64,000 bases of DNA from Rostrohypoxylon terebratum (Eukaryota > Ascomycota > Sordariomycetes > Xylariales > Hypoxylaceae). A model generated the notes under the pieces. The model saw only the letters and a program-made list of their open reading frames with translations, did not search any database and was not told the DNA's origin. The stretch's first letter is position 1, and each line of letters opens with the position of its first letter. Location: NCBI GenBank assembly GCA_022497145.1, contig MU385900.1:185499-249498 (forward strand), read 5' to 3'. The position numbers and the translations under genes were made by a program. Of the stretch, positions 42,275-55,149 are shown piece after piece.

Positions 42275-45200
42275 CTAATTTGGACGTTGGAGATATATCT
42301 TAGCCGCTGACGAGGAAGATTGGATATTATATGGCGTTGCATGCGCGCTAACCAAAACATAGATCGACAGAAAGGAGCCATAGTGTCCCAATTCTTATAG
42401 AAAGAGGAAATGGGCTGAGCCGAAGAGAAGCCACGTATTGATTTTATGATACCCCATTGTCAGAGTGCAGCATTGCCCTGCTGTCGAGGTTTCTCTTGCA
42501 TATGACGTTACCCTGGACCCACGCAGGCGCCTGTCTGTGAAGCAGATATCACCAAGTATCTACCTACTCATTTCTAATTTTCTATCATTGCATATTGTTT
42601 AGAGAAAGGGTAACGTTATGTGCGGTCCATCATGCGGAAGTCTCCTTTCTAGCGAAGAGTATTGTATTTAAAATACATGGTATGGATTCGGCAACCTATC
42701 TCCAAGCAGTCAATAAGATTGATGACATTTAGACCTCTTGCAATGTGAAAACGAACCGATGAATAGGTAAACCGGTACCTTAGGTAGGTATGTAGAGAGG
42801 CCGTTTGTAGTTGGGAACTTACTACTAGTAATACCTATACGGTGGGACGTGAATGAATCCGACAACATCGTTCCATACCGGTAATTACATGCCTAGCAAA
42901 CACGGACACTGTAATGGTATTATATGCGTATGGGTGGACTTTGGCGCTTGTTGGACTGGGGTATGGTGGATTTTGTCTCATCCAAGGAGGAAAATCTCAA
43001 CGAGACACGGTAGAAAGATACAGCGAAAAACTGTGGCGCACTACTTAGGCTCAAGGCCAGGGAGTGTTTTGAAAAAGAAAATGAGACATTAAAATACCTA
43101 TCTGGCAATTGAAGGTCTCTGCAGAGCTGCAGGAATTAATTCGACCAAGGACACAATGCATGAGTTAACAGTTGATAGGTCGATAGGCATAACTGCGGTG
43201 GGAAACCTATTGTCGATATCGGTCCTGTTAGCTTGCTCTTCGCTGGATGCCCCTGATGGTTAGCTACGCCCAGAATACATTTGACAGTAGTCGACAGGTC
43301 CTGTGACGAGGTCTCTGATCCTGACTCAAATCATGGCATTATGAGTTCTCTGGAGATAGGGTCATCATTTTCAATACAGCGGCCGCGAAGCTTATACCAA
43401 TAAAAGGCCTTTCCAAAATGGGTGATGATTGTACACTGAGAATCAAGAATCTGGGTGACCGCGCTGTTTCCTTTCCGTGGCATATATGGGTGTAATGAAG
43501 CGTCTTGGTTTTCTCATGGCCTCGTCCTCAACTGAAGTGGTGGCTCAATGTCGCGGATCGTATCGACTTCTTTGATATAGATATAGCTGGAAGTATGAGC
43601 AACGCTAGAGATAACGTGCTAATCTGACCTCAAAAATATACATCATGTTGTCTTATCAGTATAAGCTCGCATTTACCCAGCACAAGACTCTACGGGCCGA
43701 ATTCACCCCAATTGAAACAATGAACGCGTGTCTTGATGCGTTGGGAGCGTTCAAGATCAATGTAAGATTAGTAGAAGGAGGTTTAGAAAGATATGATCAA
43801 TTCTAGGAATGAGCGTGGGTAATCGACGACAGCGGCAATACTGTGGATGAACTTGACAATGTTGACATTGACTTCGAACGTGAAATGAGTCCCGTCCATT
43901 CAGTCGAGCTCGGGATTTCCATCCTGATTCCGAGTGTAAGTTTACCTACGTAAGGCTTGTCCCGGACTCGGCTCAACGGGCCGTTTCTCCATAAATGCCC
44001 GACCAGTATTATCGTCAGTCTGTCGTAGATGGTTTCAGCCTTTTGGCTGAAGTCTACGTGGTTTGAGCTTCGGGAACTTTAAGAAGCTTCTCATGGAAAA
44101 AAAAAATCGTGAAAAGAAGTCGAAATGTACTCTACCCCTTGGAAGATCAGGGTAAGTTCTGGCCGGATTCGTTACGCGCCCTGCGTGTGTCTGTCATCGA
44201 GATGCATGAGATAAAGAGCCTAATGGGTATGTGTATATCAGCCAAAACCTAGTAATAACCCTTTAACTTAAGATGCTGCATCTCTTAGTGGATCTGATCT
44301 CCTGAGTTGCCACATCGACGTCGATGCATATATATCTGGTATCGTGGTTGAGCATTCTTCTTTGACGTGAACTAGTCGCTAAGCTTCGCTTAAGGTCATG
44401 AAGAAGCGAGGCGAAGGAGATAGAGAGAACAAGACGCCGTTCTCGGCCCCGGAATGAAACCCTGCAGCAGCTGGATAAGAAGAGAGACGGTAAAAAGAAA
44501 TTGCGTCATGCACTTGCTTCGCGTCGATACGGATCTTCAGACACATCACCAGAATTACAAATTGAAGGACTCTCTTTGGAGAGAGCGGCTGACCCCCAAG
44601 GAAGACTATTATATGCTACAAAATTCCCTTATCCGAAGCCCAAACCGGGATGCTGGGGCTAATACGAGGTCCAGATTTGAGCCTCCTCGCTAGGCAGGAG
44701 GACGAATATGTCGCTACCAATAGATACTGATCGCCTCTGTTTCTTTTCGTAGATAATCGAAAGGCCAATGACATCGAAGACGGACTTAGGCATCAAAAGG
44801 AGGTTTCCGATACCACCGTGGGGACACAGGATCCACGGCTCGGCCGTTGCAGTCTGAATAAGCTATGCATAGTTTTAAGAAGTCGATACCCGAGGGTGGA
44901 AAATCCGCCGGTTAGATCCAGCATGGGGGCGATCATTTGGATCGACACAAATGTGTCCTCAATAGTAAGGAGAGGAAAACGGTGACGTGAACCCAGGACC
45001 CACTAGGACGATTCTCGAATATGAATGACCTCATGGCAAATTGGATCAGTGAAGGACGGATAAAGTTGAAGATTTGGGGGTCGGGAGAGTAATCGAGAGC
45101 AGTCTCAGAATACTACTGTCCCGTTCGTGCGAGGTAGGCAATCCGGGTATTTGCCGAGCATCCCACGCGTCGCTGCGAGCCACAGACCCTGAATAGGTGT

Positions 45201-48200
45201 AGCCCCTGTTGATCCGGAAGTGAGATCGAGAAAAAAAAAATTAGACGAGTCTGGAAGGATGGGATGGAAATTGTTGGTTCGTTCGTGGCTTGCCTTGCCT
45301 TTTAGCAGTAGTCGGTAGGCGACGAATAGCTATAATAATGATATATCTACCTACATAAGTACTTGTACCTATTATTCTGCCATTCTAGCTTTGTTCGCTA
45401 CTACTATGTAAGTAGGTATGTAATAGTAGAGGCCTACCTACCAGGCTGCTAGGTATTGTACATATATGCCTGAAATCCATGCCTAGACCTCAGCCCCAGG
45501 TCCTAATGACAAGGATCGGATATAGGTACTACTAGTTGATATCATCAACGGCATGGGTCTGTCAACTAGGGCAGCTTAGACATACCGGAAGTGTAAGGTG
45601 GATATGCATAGGCATGTACTACATACTATGTAGTAGTACGTACAATACATCCATCCATCCATCCATACCTACCTACTATGTACGTACTTACCTAGTATAC
45701 TGTATATCATAGCATACCTAGTACTAGTAGTGATAGAATGATGCAGGGCAAAGACCGGGTTCGCAGACTGGGCGATGGATCCTAACTGCAACCTATTTCC
45801 GGACGCGTCTTAGAGAAAAATGTATGTAAATGGACATGAGGGAACTTTTCTTTTCTTTTTTTTTCTTGCTTGTTCGAGAGAATCGACATAAGCGCGTTGG
45901 TAGTGATGGTGATGGTGGTGGTGGTGATAGTGGTAGTGGTAGCTGTATGGTTGGGTGGTTATGTTGTGATGTTGTATTGAAGATTGAATCCTTCAGTCAG
46001 CACCGAGGTCAATTAAGGGTACCTATGTAAGTACACACATGCACATACCACACATAGTACATAATACGTAACGATAGCCTGAAGTTGAAGAACGTGTTCA
46101 AGGTTCTACTAAAAAGGTTGTGTGTGGTGTTAATTTAACCCCTTTATTACATAAGACATAGACTAAGCAAGCACATGTGCATTTAAGGGGACCTACTATT
46201 GCTATTTTTAAGCACCTAATAACCCCAATTTTGATAGGTACTAGTACTTATTTGGCCAGCTGGTACATACCTAGTAGTAGCAGTGTAGCACATTCAGGGC
46301 TACCTAGTACTTTCAACCGTGGAGTTCTTGGAGTTCTCAGTACTGAAGCTATCAGGTATCGTATTGTATGTATAATACAATACCTACCAGGTCCTACTTA
46401 TACATAGTATAGACCTACTAGTACCTACTGGTAGGTACGCTATCGTGTACATCTACACGTGCATCTGTATGGGCCCCATGTGCCTCCATGACAGATGATA
46501 TGATCCATGTATTGAATTAACTGATATTTGCTGTGTACATTGGATTATACTGGTGCTGTCTATAATAACTCTCATCAACAGCCCCCGTAAGGGGGGTGCT
46601 ACGCATTGATTAACGAAACGGGCAAAATTAGCAAAACTAGTTGAAGATTACCTTAAACCTTTTTAAATATGGCTTAAAATTATATATATTCTTAAAAACA
46701 AGGGTTATATTTAGCTAAGAAATATATATTTATACATATATACTTTAAATTTATATGCAACACCCGCTTATTTCAAAGTATTTCGCTAGTCTTGCCCGTT
46801 TCGCTAATTAATGCGCAGCACCCCCCTACGGGGGGTGCTGATAAGAGTTATTATAGATAGCACCAGTACCTTTTTCTGTAGGTAGGTATCTATCCATGTA
46901 TTGTAAATTTGGACCTACACATGTTTGTAATAATAACATTGAAAGCAATGTCAATTTATTAATCTGTTCTTATCAGACAATTTTTTTTCTGCCTTTTCAA
47001 CCATCATGTCGTCGGCCCTTCTCGATTATTACTTCATGTCCTTGGTGCATAATACATATACACCCGCATTGGCCTTGAATCCTGGTAATCAGAGTGTAAG
47101 AGAGTAGGAGAGTAGGAGAGAGAGAAAAAAACAGGCTGAGGATTGAAAATATTTGAAGAAAAAAAGGGGGGGGGAGAGAGGCAGAAAAATGGTGACTTCC
47201 AAATCCCACCTGCTTTGGTAAAGTTGGCACATAATACCTACCTACCTACATATTTCACTTACCTGAAGCGCGCTACCACGGCACGGAATATGGAAAGTCA
47301 CAGTCATTTTAGCACGGACACGGACGCGGACACATCGTTGACTTGGATGCTTGGATCAGTGGAGGGTGTGTGTGGATGCCCTGGATCTCATCGAGCTTCC
47401 TTTCCGGTCAATTGACGCCGTACTGCGTAAAGTTCTTTATATTCCTACATCTTCCTACATAGTACATACTTCTAGGTATGTATCTTGGATGCGCATACCT
47501 AGTATAATACTATACACAAATGATACCAGCTTGTTAGAGATGCAACGATTTGGCAGATTTCGAGGCAGATGTCCATGTTACATATGATTCCGTATAGATG
47601 TTCTTCCACTTCTTTTCCCTGATACTCACCTCGGTATCGTTCGTTCGTTTTCTGCTTCAGTGCTTCAGTGCTTCAGCATCAGGTCGAAGGGTATGTACTG
47701 CTACTACATAGTATGGTAAGTATCTCTCATCATGTCAGACTTGGTCAGCATGCATGCGGTTATTAGGGCCTGTTCCAAGGATCGATCTATCGGTTTGCGT
47801 GGCCAACATTTTGCAACATTTTCTTGCAAGCGCCTAATAATAACAACAATAATAGCAACAATAATAGGTACTGTGTCTGCCGTGTTCCAGTGTCTGGTGT
47901 CTGTCAGTCTGCCATACCAATCGAGGACTTTTTGCACTTACATACCTAGGACCTAGGCCCTATGTAGGTCCTAGCTGGAGGTATTTACTAGTATTTACTA
48001 CCTGGGTAGGTAGTGAGATCGTACATACAACTAGGCATTATATGACATTATTATTGACATTGGTATTGACAAACCATACGAGAGTTGTATTGTACGGATA
48101 CTTACCGTAGCGTGGGTGCGTGGCTGCGTGGGTATCAGGTACAGTCTGGTATTGGCGTCTCCGATACTGTATTTTTTTTCCTTGCTCGAGAGCTCTGAAG

Positions 48201-49434
48201 GAATATTAAAGGCGTATTAGGGCGCAGTCGATGAGACACTAGACGGGATAATGGAATAAACGTCCAAGTGAGGTGGATACCTTGCCACTAGCCCCTCACA
48301 GTAAGACGGACTGTATGTAGGACATTCAAGGTTGAATGCGATTGAACATCGAACAATGAACCTTGAGCTGGAACTGGAACTGGCTCTGGAACTGGAACGA
48401 GGACTGGAGTACATCGTGTTTGTAAGTAGACAAAGTACAAACTCCTTGTACTGGCGCTAATTACTATTAGTCGGTCGACACTGCACGACGGACCGCCAAA
48501 GCAGCCTCAGGGCTCCATTCAATGATTCAATGATCCTAGTAGCTTCTCCAATCTTTCCAGTTCCAATCTTTTTTTTTTTCTCTTTCCAAGTTCCCCTGGT
48601 CGAACTTCCTCAGGTGTGCAAATAATAATACTTTTTTTTTCCTTTTACTACAGAACCGGAAACTAGGACAAAAGGAGCAAGGAGTGGTCTCTTTACGGAG
48701 AAAACGCAACAAATGCGCCGACGACTCGAACTAACTGGAATCTCGGCCCAGGGTCGCGTCGAAACACCTCAAACATCGCACCACTTGCAGCACACACTCA
48801 TCCGTTCCTACGGCCTTCTGCTGGCCTTTGCCTATGGGTGCGTGTAATGTTCGTGTGCTGAACCCCCCACCCCCCCTTCTTTGGGATCTGATCCCCTTGT
48901 TCCTCTCGTCTCGGCTACGCATAGGCACGTACATACATACATACCTACCTACATATCATACCTTACTACTTGCCATACACTACACTACATACACACTACA
49001 TACCTATACGTACATACACATCCACCTCCCACGCACAAATACGTACAATACATAATCCATACGTACATACGTACAATATTCTAGGAAGTAGGCAAGGCAG
49101 GGTAGGTAGTAATAGGCCAAAGTCCAAAGTCCAAAGTAGGGTCAGGTAGAAGCTACCTCCTTAGCTGGCTGGCTCATCTGGCTGGCTGACTGGCTAGCCG
49201 GCTGACTGACTGACTGGCTGGTTGGCCCACGCCCACCGTTCGAAGGTGTCGAGAACGAGAGCGTCCAGTCCACCAGTCCACCAGTCCACCACGCCTCCCC
49301 GTCCCCCGTCCCCTGCCAGCCCTAGGTCGGGTTTCGTGACTTGGCCCCCCTTACGCAGCAGCCCAGCGTGGAATCGGGCGTGCCCCTGCTCAGATCGCGC
49401 CCCCATAAAAAATTGCAAATTAAAATCAAATCAA
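42275..49434. other. 7.2 kb gene-poor region
   Basis: No complete gene is supported. The region holds fragmentary protein-like sequence near 43645-43935, a 317 bp inverted-repeat element at 46550-46866, and long stretches of TAGG/CCTA, CATA/TACA and TCCATCC microsatellite-like sequence, especially 45300-46450 and 48900-49080. Frequent stop codons, short repeats and low complexity suggest decayed or non-coding DNA. The last ~600 bases, with runs of GACTGACTGGCTG and GTCCACCA, form the leader/promoter of the zinc-cluster regulator. Confidence 0.5.
46550..46866. mobile_element. MITE-like element with ~90 bp inverted repeats, TA flanks
   Basis: A 317 bp element starts CTGGTGCTGTCTATAATAAC and ends with its imperfect inverse. 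The terminal inverted repeats are about 90 bp at each end (about 46550-46640 and 46776-46866). They differ mainly by transitions (C/T, G/A) plus a small indel. Each arm carries its own C/G hairpin (CCCCCGTAAGGGGG and CCCCCCTACGGGGGG). The interior is very AT-rich and has no coding frame. TA dinucleotides directly abut both ends (46548-46549, 46867-46868), consistent with a Tc1/mariner-type target duplication. It is too short for a transposase, so it would be non-autonomous. Copy number cannot be judged from one window. Confidence 0.8.
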
Positions 49435-51404
49435 ATGGCAGAGGCACAACAGGAACAGCCACAGGCTCATCAACCTCAGCCTGAACCCGTCTTTGCCGCC
49501 GCTGAAGAACTAGTCCATGCCCTCCCACATCGGTCGCCGGTCCAATCTCCATTATCACAAGCTACGCAAGAGCAGGAAAAGAGACAAGGAACGCAGGGGC
49601 TGGCACAGGTACTGATACAGGTACGGGTAGAGCCAAAGGTACAGTTACCGTCGCAGGCAGAGCCAGATGTTAAGACTTCCCACCACACAAACGCACGCGC
49701 TCAAACTACACATCTACGACCACCAGATAATGCAACTACGGCAACACTAGCCTCTTACGCGCAGGGGCAGGAGTGGGCACGAGAACAGGATCAGGAAAAG
49801 GAACAGGTCCAAAAACAGGGGCATCGAACAAGTTCCTCCTCGAAGCATATCAACGACGTCGTTAATCCGATCCCGACCACGACCACGACCACGACCACGA
49901 CCTCGACCTCGAATTCGAATTTGAATTCAAGCTCCACTTCGACGACAGCCTCGCCCTTGGAAGCCCCTTCGACGACGACCCTCGCTGCTGACCAGGTCAG
50001 TCAGCCCTCGGCGACGGCGGCCACGAACGGTGCTGCGCTTGATCACCAATATCAGGGGCAGAAGCAGCAAGAGGGCGTTGCGCCGTCATCGGAAGCCATG
50101 TCGAATAATCCACCTCATCATCATCAAGGGCCTCGACAACCAGCTAGCTACCCGACTCCGACGGCGTATGCGACGCCCGGCATGACCAGCGCGCATTACG
50201 GATATGCGAATCCGGGTGCCCAGGGACCGGACGCTTATCGGGCCAGCGCAGGTGTTCCGAATAGCGCCATGGCATTACCGAGCATGCGCACCTTCGACCC
50301 AGCGCAACAACAGGCGCAACAACAGCAACATATGGCGATGGCTATGCCCGTAAACCCGGTTCCTTCGGTCCCATCGATGCCGTCGCAGCAGCACATGTCT
50401 TATTTTGGACAACAACCAGTCCCTATGGCGGCGAATAACCCGTATGCCCTATCTCCGGAGGCTTTGAGACCGCAATATGCCTTACCTCCAAGCGGACCAG
50501 GTAGTGTGCTAGGTGGACGACATAAGAAGGTAATTGGAATAAACACACCCATCCCTCCTGGAATTATCCTAATCTTTCAAGCATTGGCGACTGACCGTAT
50601 GCTGTTATGTGCTCTCGTAGGAGATCAAACGCCGTACAAAAACAGGATGCTTGACATGCCGTAAACGGCGTATAAAGGTATGTATTGTTATACTTTGTTT
50701 CATGGACTCCCCCCCCCCTTTTTTTTCCTGTTAGAACCTATTATCATAAGAGGAGGAACAAGTACGGACCACACCATTGATGTATGGGTGAAAACCCATC
50801 TCAAACAATGTTGGAAGGGGAGTGAGAAAAAAGAAAGATTGAGGTGAACAGCTCTGAAAGCAAATGGAGGATATCCACATTGGCTATAGATTGGCTATAT
50901 TAGGGAATTTGTCCAGTTGTACACCTACCTATTTATTATCACCCAGTGCTTTCTTCAACAGACCTGGGCTTGGGTTGGGATGTTTTTTTTAAGAAAGGAG
51001 CTGCTAGCAAAGTGAGCAAGCAAAAAGGGGGTCGGGGAAGAGCAAGCATGACAAACACTTCAGAGCGAAGCAGGCAAGTGCAAGCTTGCTTCTTACCAGA
51101 CCACAAAGGTCGCAAAGCATCCATGTCCATCAATTTGAAGGCAGCAAGAACCATTGAGTTCAATCAATGTCTCCAAGAGCTAGCACTAGGTGTCAAATTT
51201 TGGCTCCAGAAAATTGGCTTTTGTCAATCGTCCGGGTGCTGCCCCGATCTCCAAAAAAAGCAAGATTCTCCTTCCCAAGCTCTGGTTCCAAGCTCTGGTT
51301 CCAAGCTCTGGTCAACCCCCGCCCCCCCCAAAACCCCCCCAAAACTCCAAGTAGAGCTTTTTAAGCTTATTGAAGCTTGCCTATCACACCCCAGGCGGGG
51401 CGGG

Positions 51405-51440
<36 letters not shown>

Positions 51441-53368
51441 CGGGGGGGGGGGGGGGGGGGAGGNNNNNNNNNNTGGGTTCCACCCACTGTTTCCAACCCT
51501 TGGTAAACCCCCCCCCCCCCCAAAACCCCCCCAAAACTCCAATTTTTGCTTTTTAAGCTTTTTTAAGCTTGCCTATCACCCCCCCCAACCCCCCCCCCCC
51601 CCCCCCCCCCCCTTCTCCCCTAGCTTCACATTGATTTACCTACCTACCTACTAGTAGGCAGTTACACCTTCCATCTTATTTCTGCGTCACCCCACCAAAT
51701 TTGTAATTTTGTTACTTATGCACAATTAACCATCTACCTCACATACGCGATTTTATATGATCCACGATCTTTCTTTTTTCTTTCCTCTCATTTTCTTAAA
51801 CACCAGAAACACACACACATACACACCTCAGTTCTACCCAACGCATGTCTCAATATTTCGCATTCAAGAGCGGCACATGGACATACTGAAGATTAGTTGC
51901 TAAGCATCGAACGCGATTCTTGTAGTGCGACGAACAACATCCAGTTTGCAAAAACTGCCAAAAATCTAAGCGTGAATGCTTAGGATACGACCCGATCTTC
52001 AAAAACCAGCAGCAACAACAACCTACGAATATCCGACCGGCCCCAAATAATCCGGCATCCACATCAATCTCGTCGAGCCGACCTCCCCCATCTTCCTCTA
52101 CCTCAGCTTCCGCCCCTGGCGGCGCTGCCCAGGCTCAATCTTCTTATTCCACCACCCTTCCCCCGGTAATCTCTAATAATACCACTCCTACTACCGCACC
52201 ATTCACCGGAAACCTGACAGCCGCGGGAACAGCTGCGTCGACGGTCAAAGGCGAACCTCTCGAATACCCTTCCGCTATCGATCCTTCTTTAGAGCCCGTC
52301 TTGGCAACTGCGAGTACGTCGACTTCTCATTTCCTAGCGACTAGACCCATCATTCCATACCCTCTTGATTACTATTCACCAGACACCCCCCGTCTTATCA
52401 GAGGAGGTGGTGGCCCTACGTTCGTTCCCCTGAATTTCTCTGTTTCGCATCCTTCTTCATATTCCCAACAACAGCAAACGTCAGCTTACACTAGCCTTCC
52501 AGCAAGAAAGATGAAGGTCCACGAGCTCGTGGGTATGAGTGGCGCCATCCCCCCCGCCCTCGACTCTCCTCTAACTAGCGAGAAGCTAGCAGAGGTTAGA
52601 GACTTGTATGATCAAGTCTACGCGCCCGGCCTGGAGAAGTTCTTCGAAACGGAATGGTACACGAAGCCCCGAGGCCTTAGTGCCTTGGTATCTAATACGG
52701 CCGTCAACGAGATGCTGGCGGGCTTTCTACAATCTGTGGCCAAGACAGATGCTAACGACGTTGCCGGTATGCAATACTCGGCCAATCTTGAATTTCGAGT
52801 GGTATGGGATCTGGCTTCGTTGGTGTACGCGTCCGAGTATAAGATCAACATAGGAGAGCAGCTGCCGCCTCCTGATGATGGGTCGGAGGCGCGAAATCGA
52901 GTGACGATTTTCGAAGTCTTGTTGTCCGGCGACTACCTCGAACAGAACCCGCTCCAGCCGCCTCCCCCCGGCGCAGATATACGACTTCACCGTATCAGGG
53001 AGTACAAGTTTTGGTATTTTCTCGCTGAGTTTCTCTGCGTGAAGGATCAGCCAGGCTTAGATATGACGCGCCAGCGGGAATACATTCTAGGACAGTTGCG
53101 CGAGTTACTAGATGGGCGCGAGAACCGCGACGTACTCTATTCTCTCGCGGTCATACGCGCTCTTGCGCCAACACTCCCTTCCGATTTCGAGAGCACGTTA
53201 CCTCCACACCTAGACGAGAGTGACCCCAAAAATAAGCTCGCAGTAGCCCGCAAATTCATTCAAGACGAGTCTCAAGTTACCGGCGGTACTACCAACGTTG
53301 TTCGTCGTTTCTCCGAACTTGCTGTCAGAGCTTTCATTGTTCCCGGCAGCAACATCATTCGAAGATGA
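49435..53368 (+). CDS. Zn2Cys6 transcription factor with long Q/P/T-rich N-terminus
   Basis: Three exons, 49435-50529, 50621-50677 and 51926-53368, encode 864 residues from ATG at 49435. Residues 1-365 are low complexity (Q, P, T and S runs). The zinc cluster is at residues 375-402: C375, C378, C385, C392, C395, C402, a canonical C-x2-C-x6-C-x6-C-x2-C-x6-C, preceded by RRTKTG and followed by LGYDPIF. A second Q/P/S-rich linker leads to an alpha-helical C-terminal region (VHELVGMSGAIPPALDS and on) like the regulatory domains of fungal regulators. KTGCLTCRKRRIKC and ECLGYDPIF are reminiscent of Moc3-like regulators, an assignment I hold weakly. The 57 nt middle exon ends exactly before C385, and the following intron is 1248 nt with an assembly gap, exceptional for this window. 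Confidence 0.9.
51316..51391. repeat. Intronic direct repeat, left copy
   Basis: A C-rich block with CAAAACCCCCCCAAAACTCCAA followed by GCTTTTTAAGCTT..TTGAAGCTTGCCTATCAC. A close copy lies at about 51508-51580 beyond the poly-G tract and assembly gap. Both are inside the long intron of the zinc-cluster gene. Confidence 0.8.
51399..51473. other. Poly-G tract and 10-base assembly gap
   Basis: Nearly pure G from about 51399 to 51463, followed by ten N (51464-51473). The gap is most likely a sequencing or assembly failure in a G/C homopolymer; its true length is unknown, so the intron length given is a minimum estimate. Confidence 0.95.
51508..51580. repeat. Intronic direct repeat, right copy
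   Basis: Second copy of the C-rich CAAAACCCCCCCAAAACTCCAA / AAGCTTGCCTATCAC unit, followed by another long poly-C tract to about 51612. Confidence 0.8.
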
Positions 53369-55149
53369 TGAGCTTCCGAATTATCAATGTTCATCATAAC
53401 GATGTATTAGTATATCCACGCGGAATATGTTGTTCTTGTTGATATGGTATCCAAAGGCGCGGGATGCCCAGGCGACGATTTTACCTTAGTACCGCATCAT
53501 TGACACGATCGATTATCGGCTTTCCCTACATTCTAGCTATGTCCTTGATCTGACCAGGTGTGGGTGGTGATGCTGTATTTGGCAAGAGATATCACGACAT
53601 ATAGATCAAAAAAAAAAAAACCGAAGGGGCTCTTGACTGGCGTTGCGGCATTCTACGGCACGCCAAAAAATGAGACTATGCTTACAACCTCGATTTTATC
53701 CTCCGAACGGGGTGTACGAATAAGTGTTGAAAAGAGGATTGGCGATAAAAGTGGTGGTAGGATAAAAGGCGATTTGTGTTCCACTATTAAGACGGGATAG
53801 GTTTAAAAACTCGGTGTCCGAGACAGAATTCATTAACGATCGGAGCGACGGAACGAGGTTTGCTTACCCATTACGGGTACGAGATTCGGAACGGGTTTGC
53901 TTCCTTTCTAGACGGGCGAGGGGATAGCTCCCCCTCGCTTGGTCGGGCTTGACTTACTATTTTCCGTGTTGCGAACTCGATCACCCAGACAGCTAAAGAG
54001 AGCTTCCTAAGTAATGCGGCATCATAGAGCTACACGGTAGATAAAAAAAGACGGTCTTCTTATTGTTGTGTATAATATATAGGTATCTACGGAACGTGTC
54101 ACGACGGAATCATAATTCGAGATCGTATATCTCTCGTCACTAAAGGAGAAAATATGAGAGTCTACTTGAGATGGTGTTACCTAATCTTCCCGTGGTTTAC
54201 ACAGCATGAGCTGACAGTGAAGTGTGGGTTGGTAGTTTCCGATCCGAAGGCGACTTTCGGCTGCAAGCTTAAAAGGGTTGCCGAGTTTCGATGTACTTAC
54301 CTAACATTTTTCACGTTTTGGGATGAGTGCCCGAGTACAGGTGACAAGAATACTTGAGGTACCAAGTATAACGTGAGAGAACCTTGCGCCGAAGGCACTA
54401 GATGGCTAATTTTCTACAGGGTATAATTCGAGGGAATGGATTACTAGCATAGGTATGTAGGTAGGTACCTATTCGAGACCGCGATAAATGTATTGAACAT
54501 CTGAAGAGGCGCAAATTTACTGTGTACCTAACTTGGAATTGCACCGTCTTGTTGATTATACGGAGGATTGGACAAACTAAACAACAGTTGAAAAGTATCG
54601 ACCTCGGCTATTTCCGAGAATTCGAAGTTGGGTTCTGAATAGGAGAAAAGCTCCAGCTAAATATACCCAACTCGTACGTTTTACCTAGGTCCTAATAAGT
54701 ACCTACGCAGTACAGTTATCACAGATGATGCAAACGTTCAGGAACGACGATTAGATAGAAAACACACAGGTTTGCTTCTATTTTCTATCCATATCCGGTT
54801 GACGGACAATACCCAGCTCTTTTCTCTAGCTGTATAGGTAGGTATTTATCAGATTGACCATTCCTTGGTCATTAAATCTCAAAACGCCATGAGGGGAATC
54901 ATGTCATGCATCAAAATTGCCAACGCCGTTTTTGTTGAAAAAATTTGACCTGCCAGCACTCCTGGTCCCTTTTGATTCCTCATACCCCGTATCCCCCCAA
55001 TGCAAGTTGATGCGTGCGTAGACTCATGCTTGTTGAAACACAGACCGATCCCGTCCAATTACGAGAATCTAAGGAGTGAGCTGTAAATAACTCGGAAGTA
55101 CACATGACGGAATTTGTGTACGCTCAAGCCATTGTATACAGAAGTGAAA
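53369..55149. other. Convergent intergenic region
   Basis: About 1.8 kb between the stop codons of the zinc-cluster gene (+) and SAH1 (-). Small frames at 53558-53800 and 54154-54357 lack domains. A-run at 53609-53620. Nothing convincing is seen. Confidence 0.45.

Noticed and set aside
44020..44062. Hairpin TTCAGCCTTTTGGCTGAA resembling the 5' end of U2 snRNA
   Set aside because: The downstream U2 branch-site recognition sequence and Sm site are absent, so it is only a chance hairpin.
51366..51654. Glycine- or proline-rich frames over poly-G/poly-C
   Set aside because: Artefacts of homopolymers and the N gap inside an intron.
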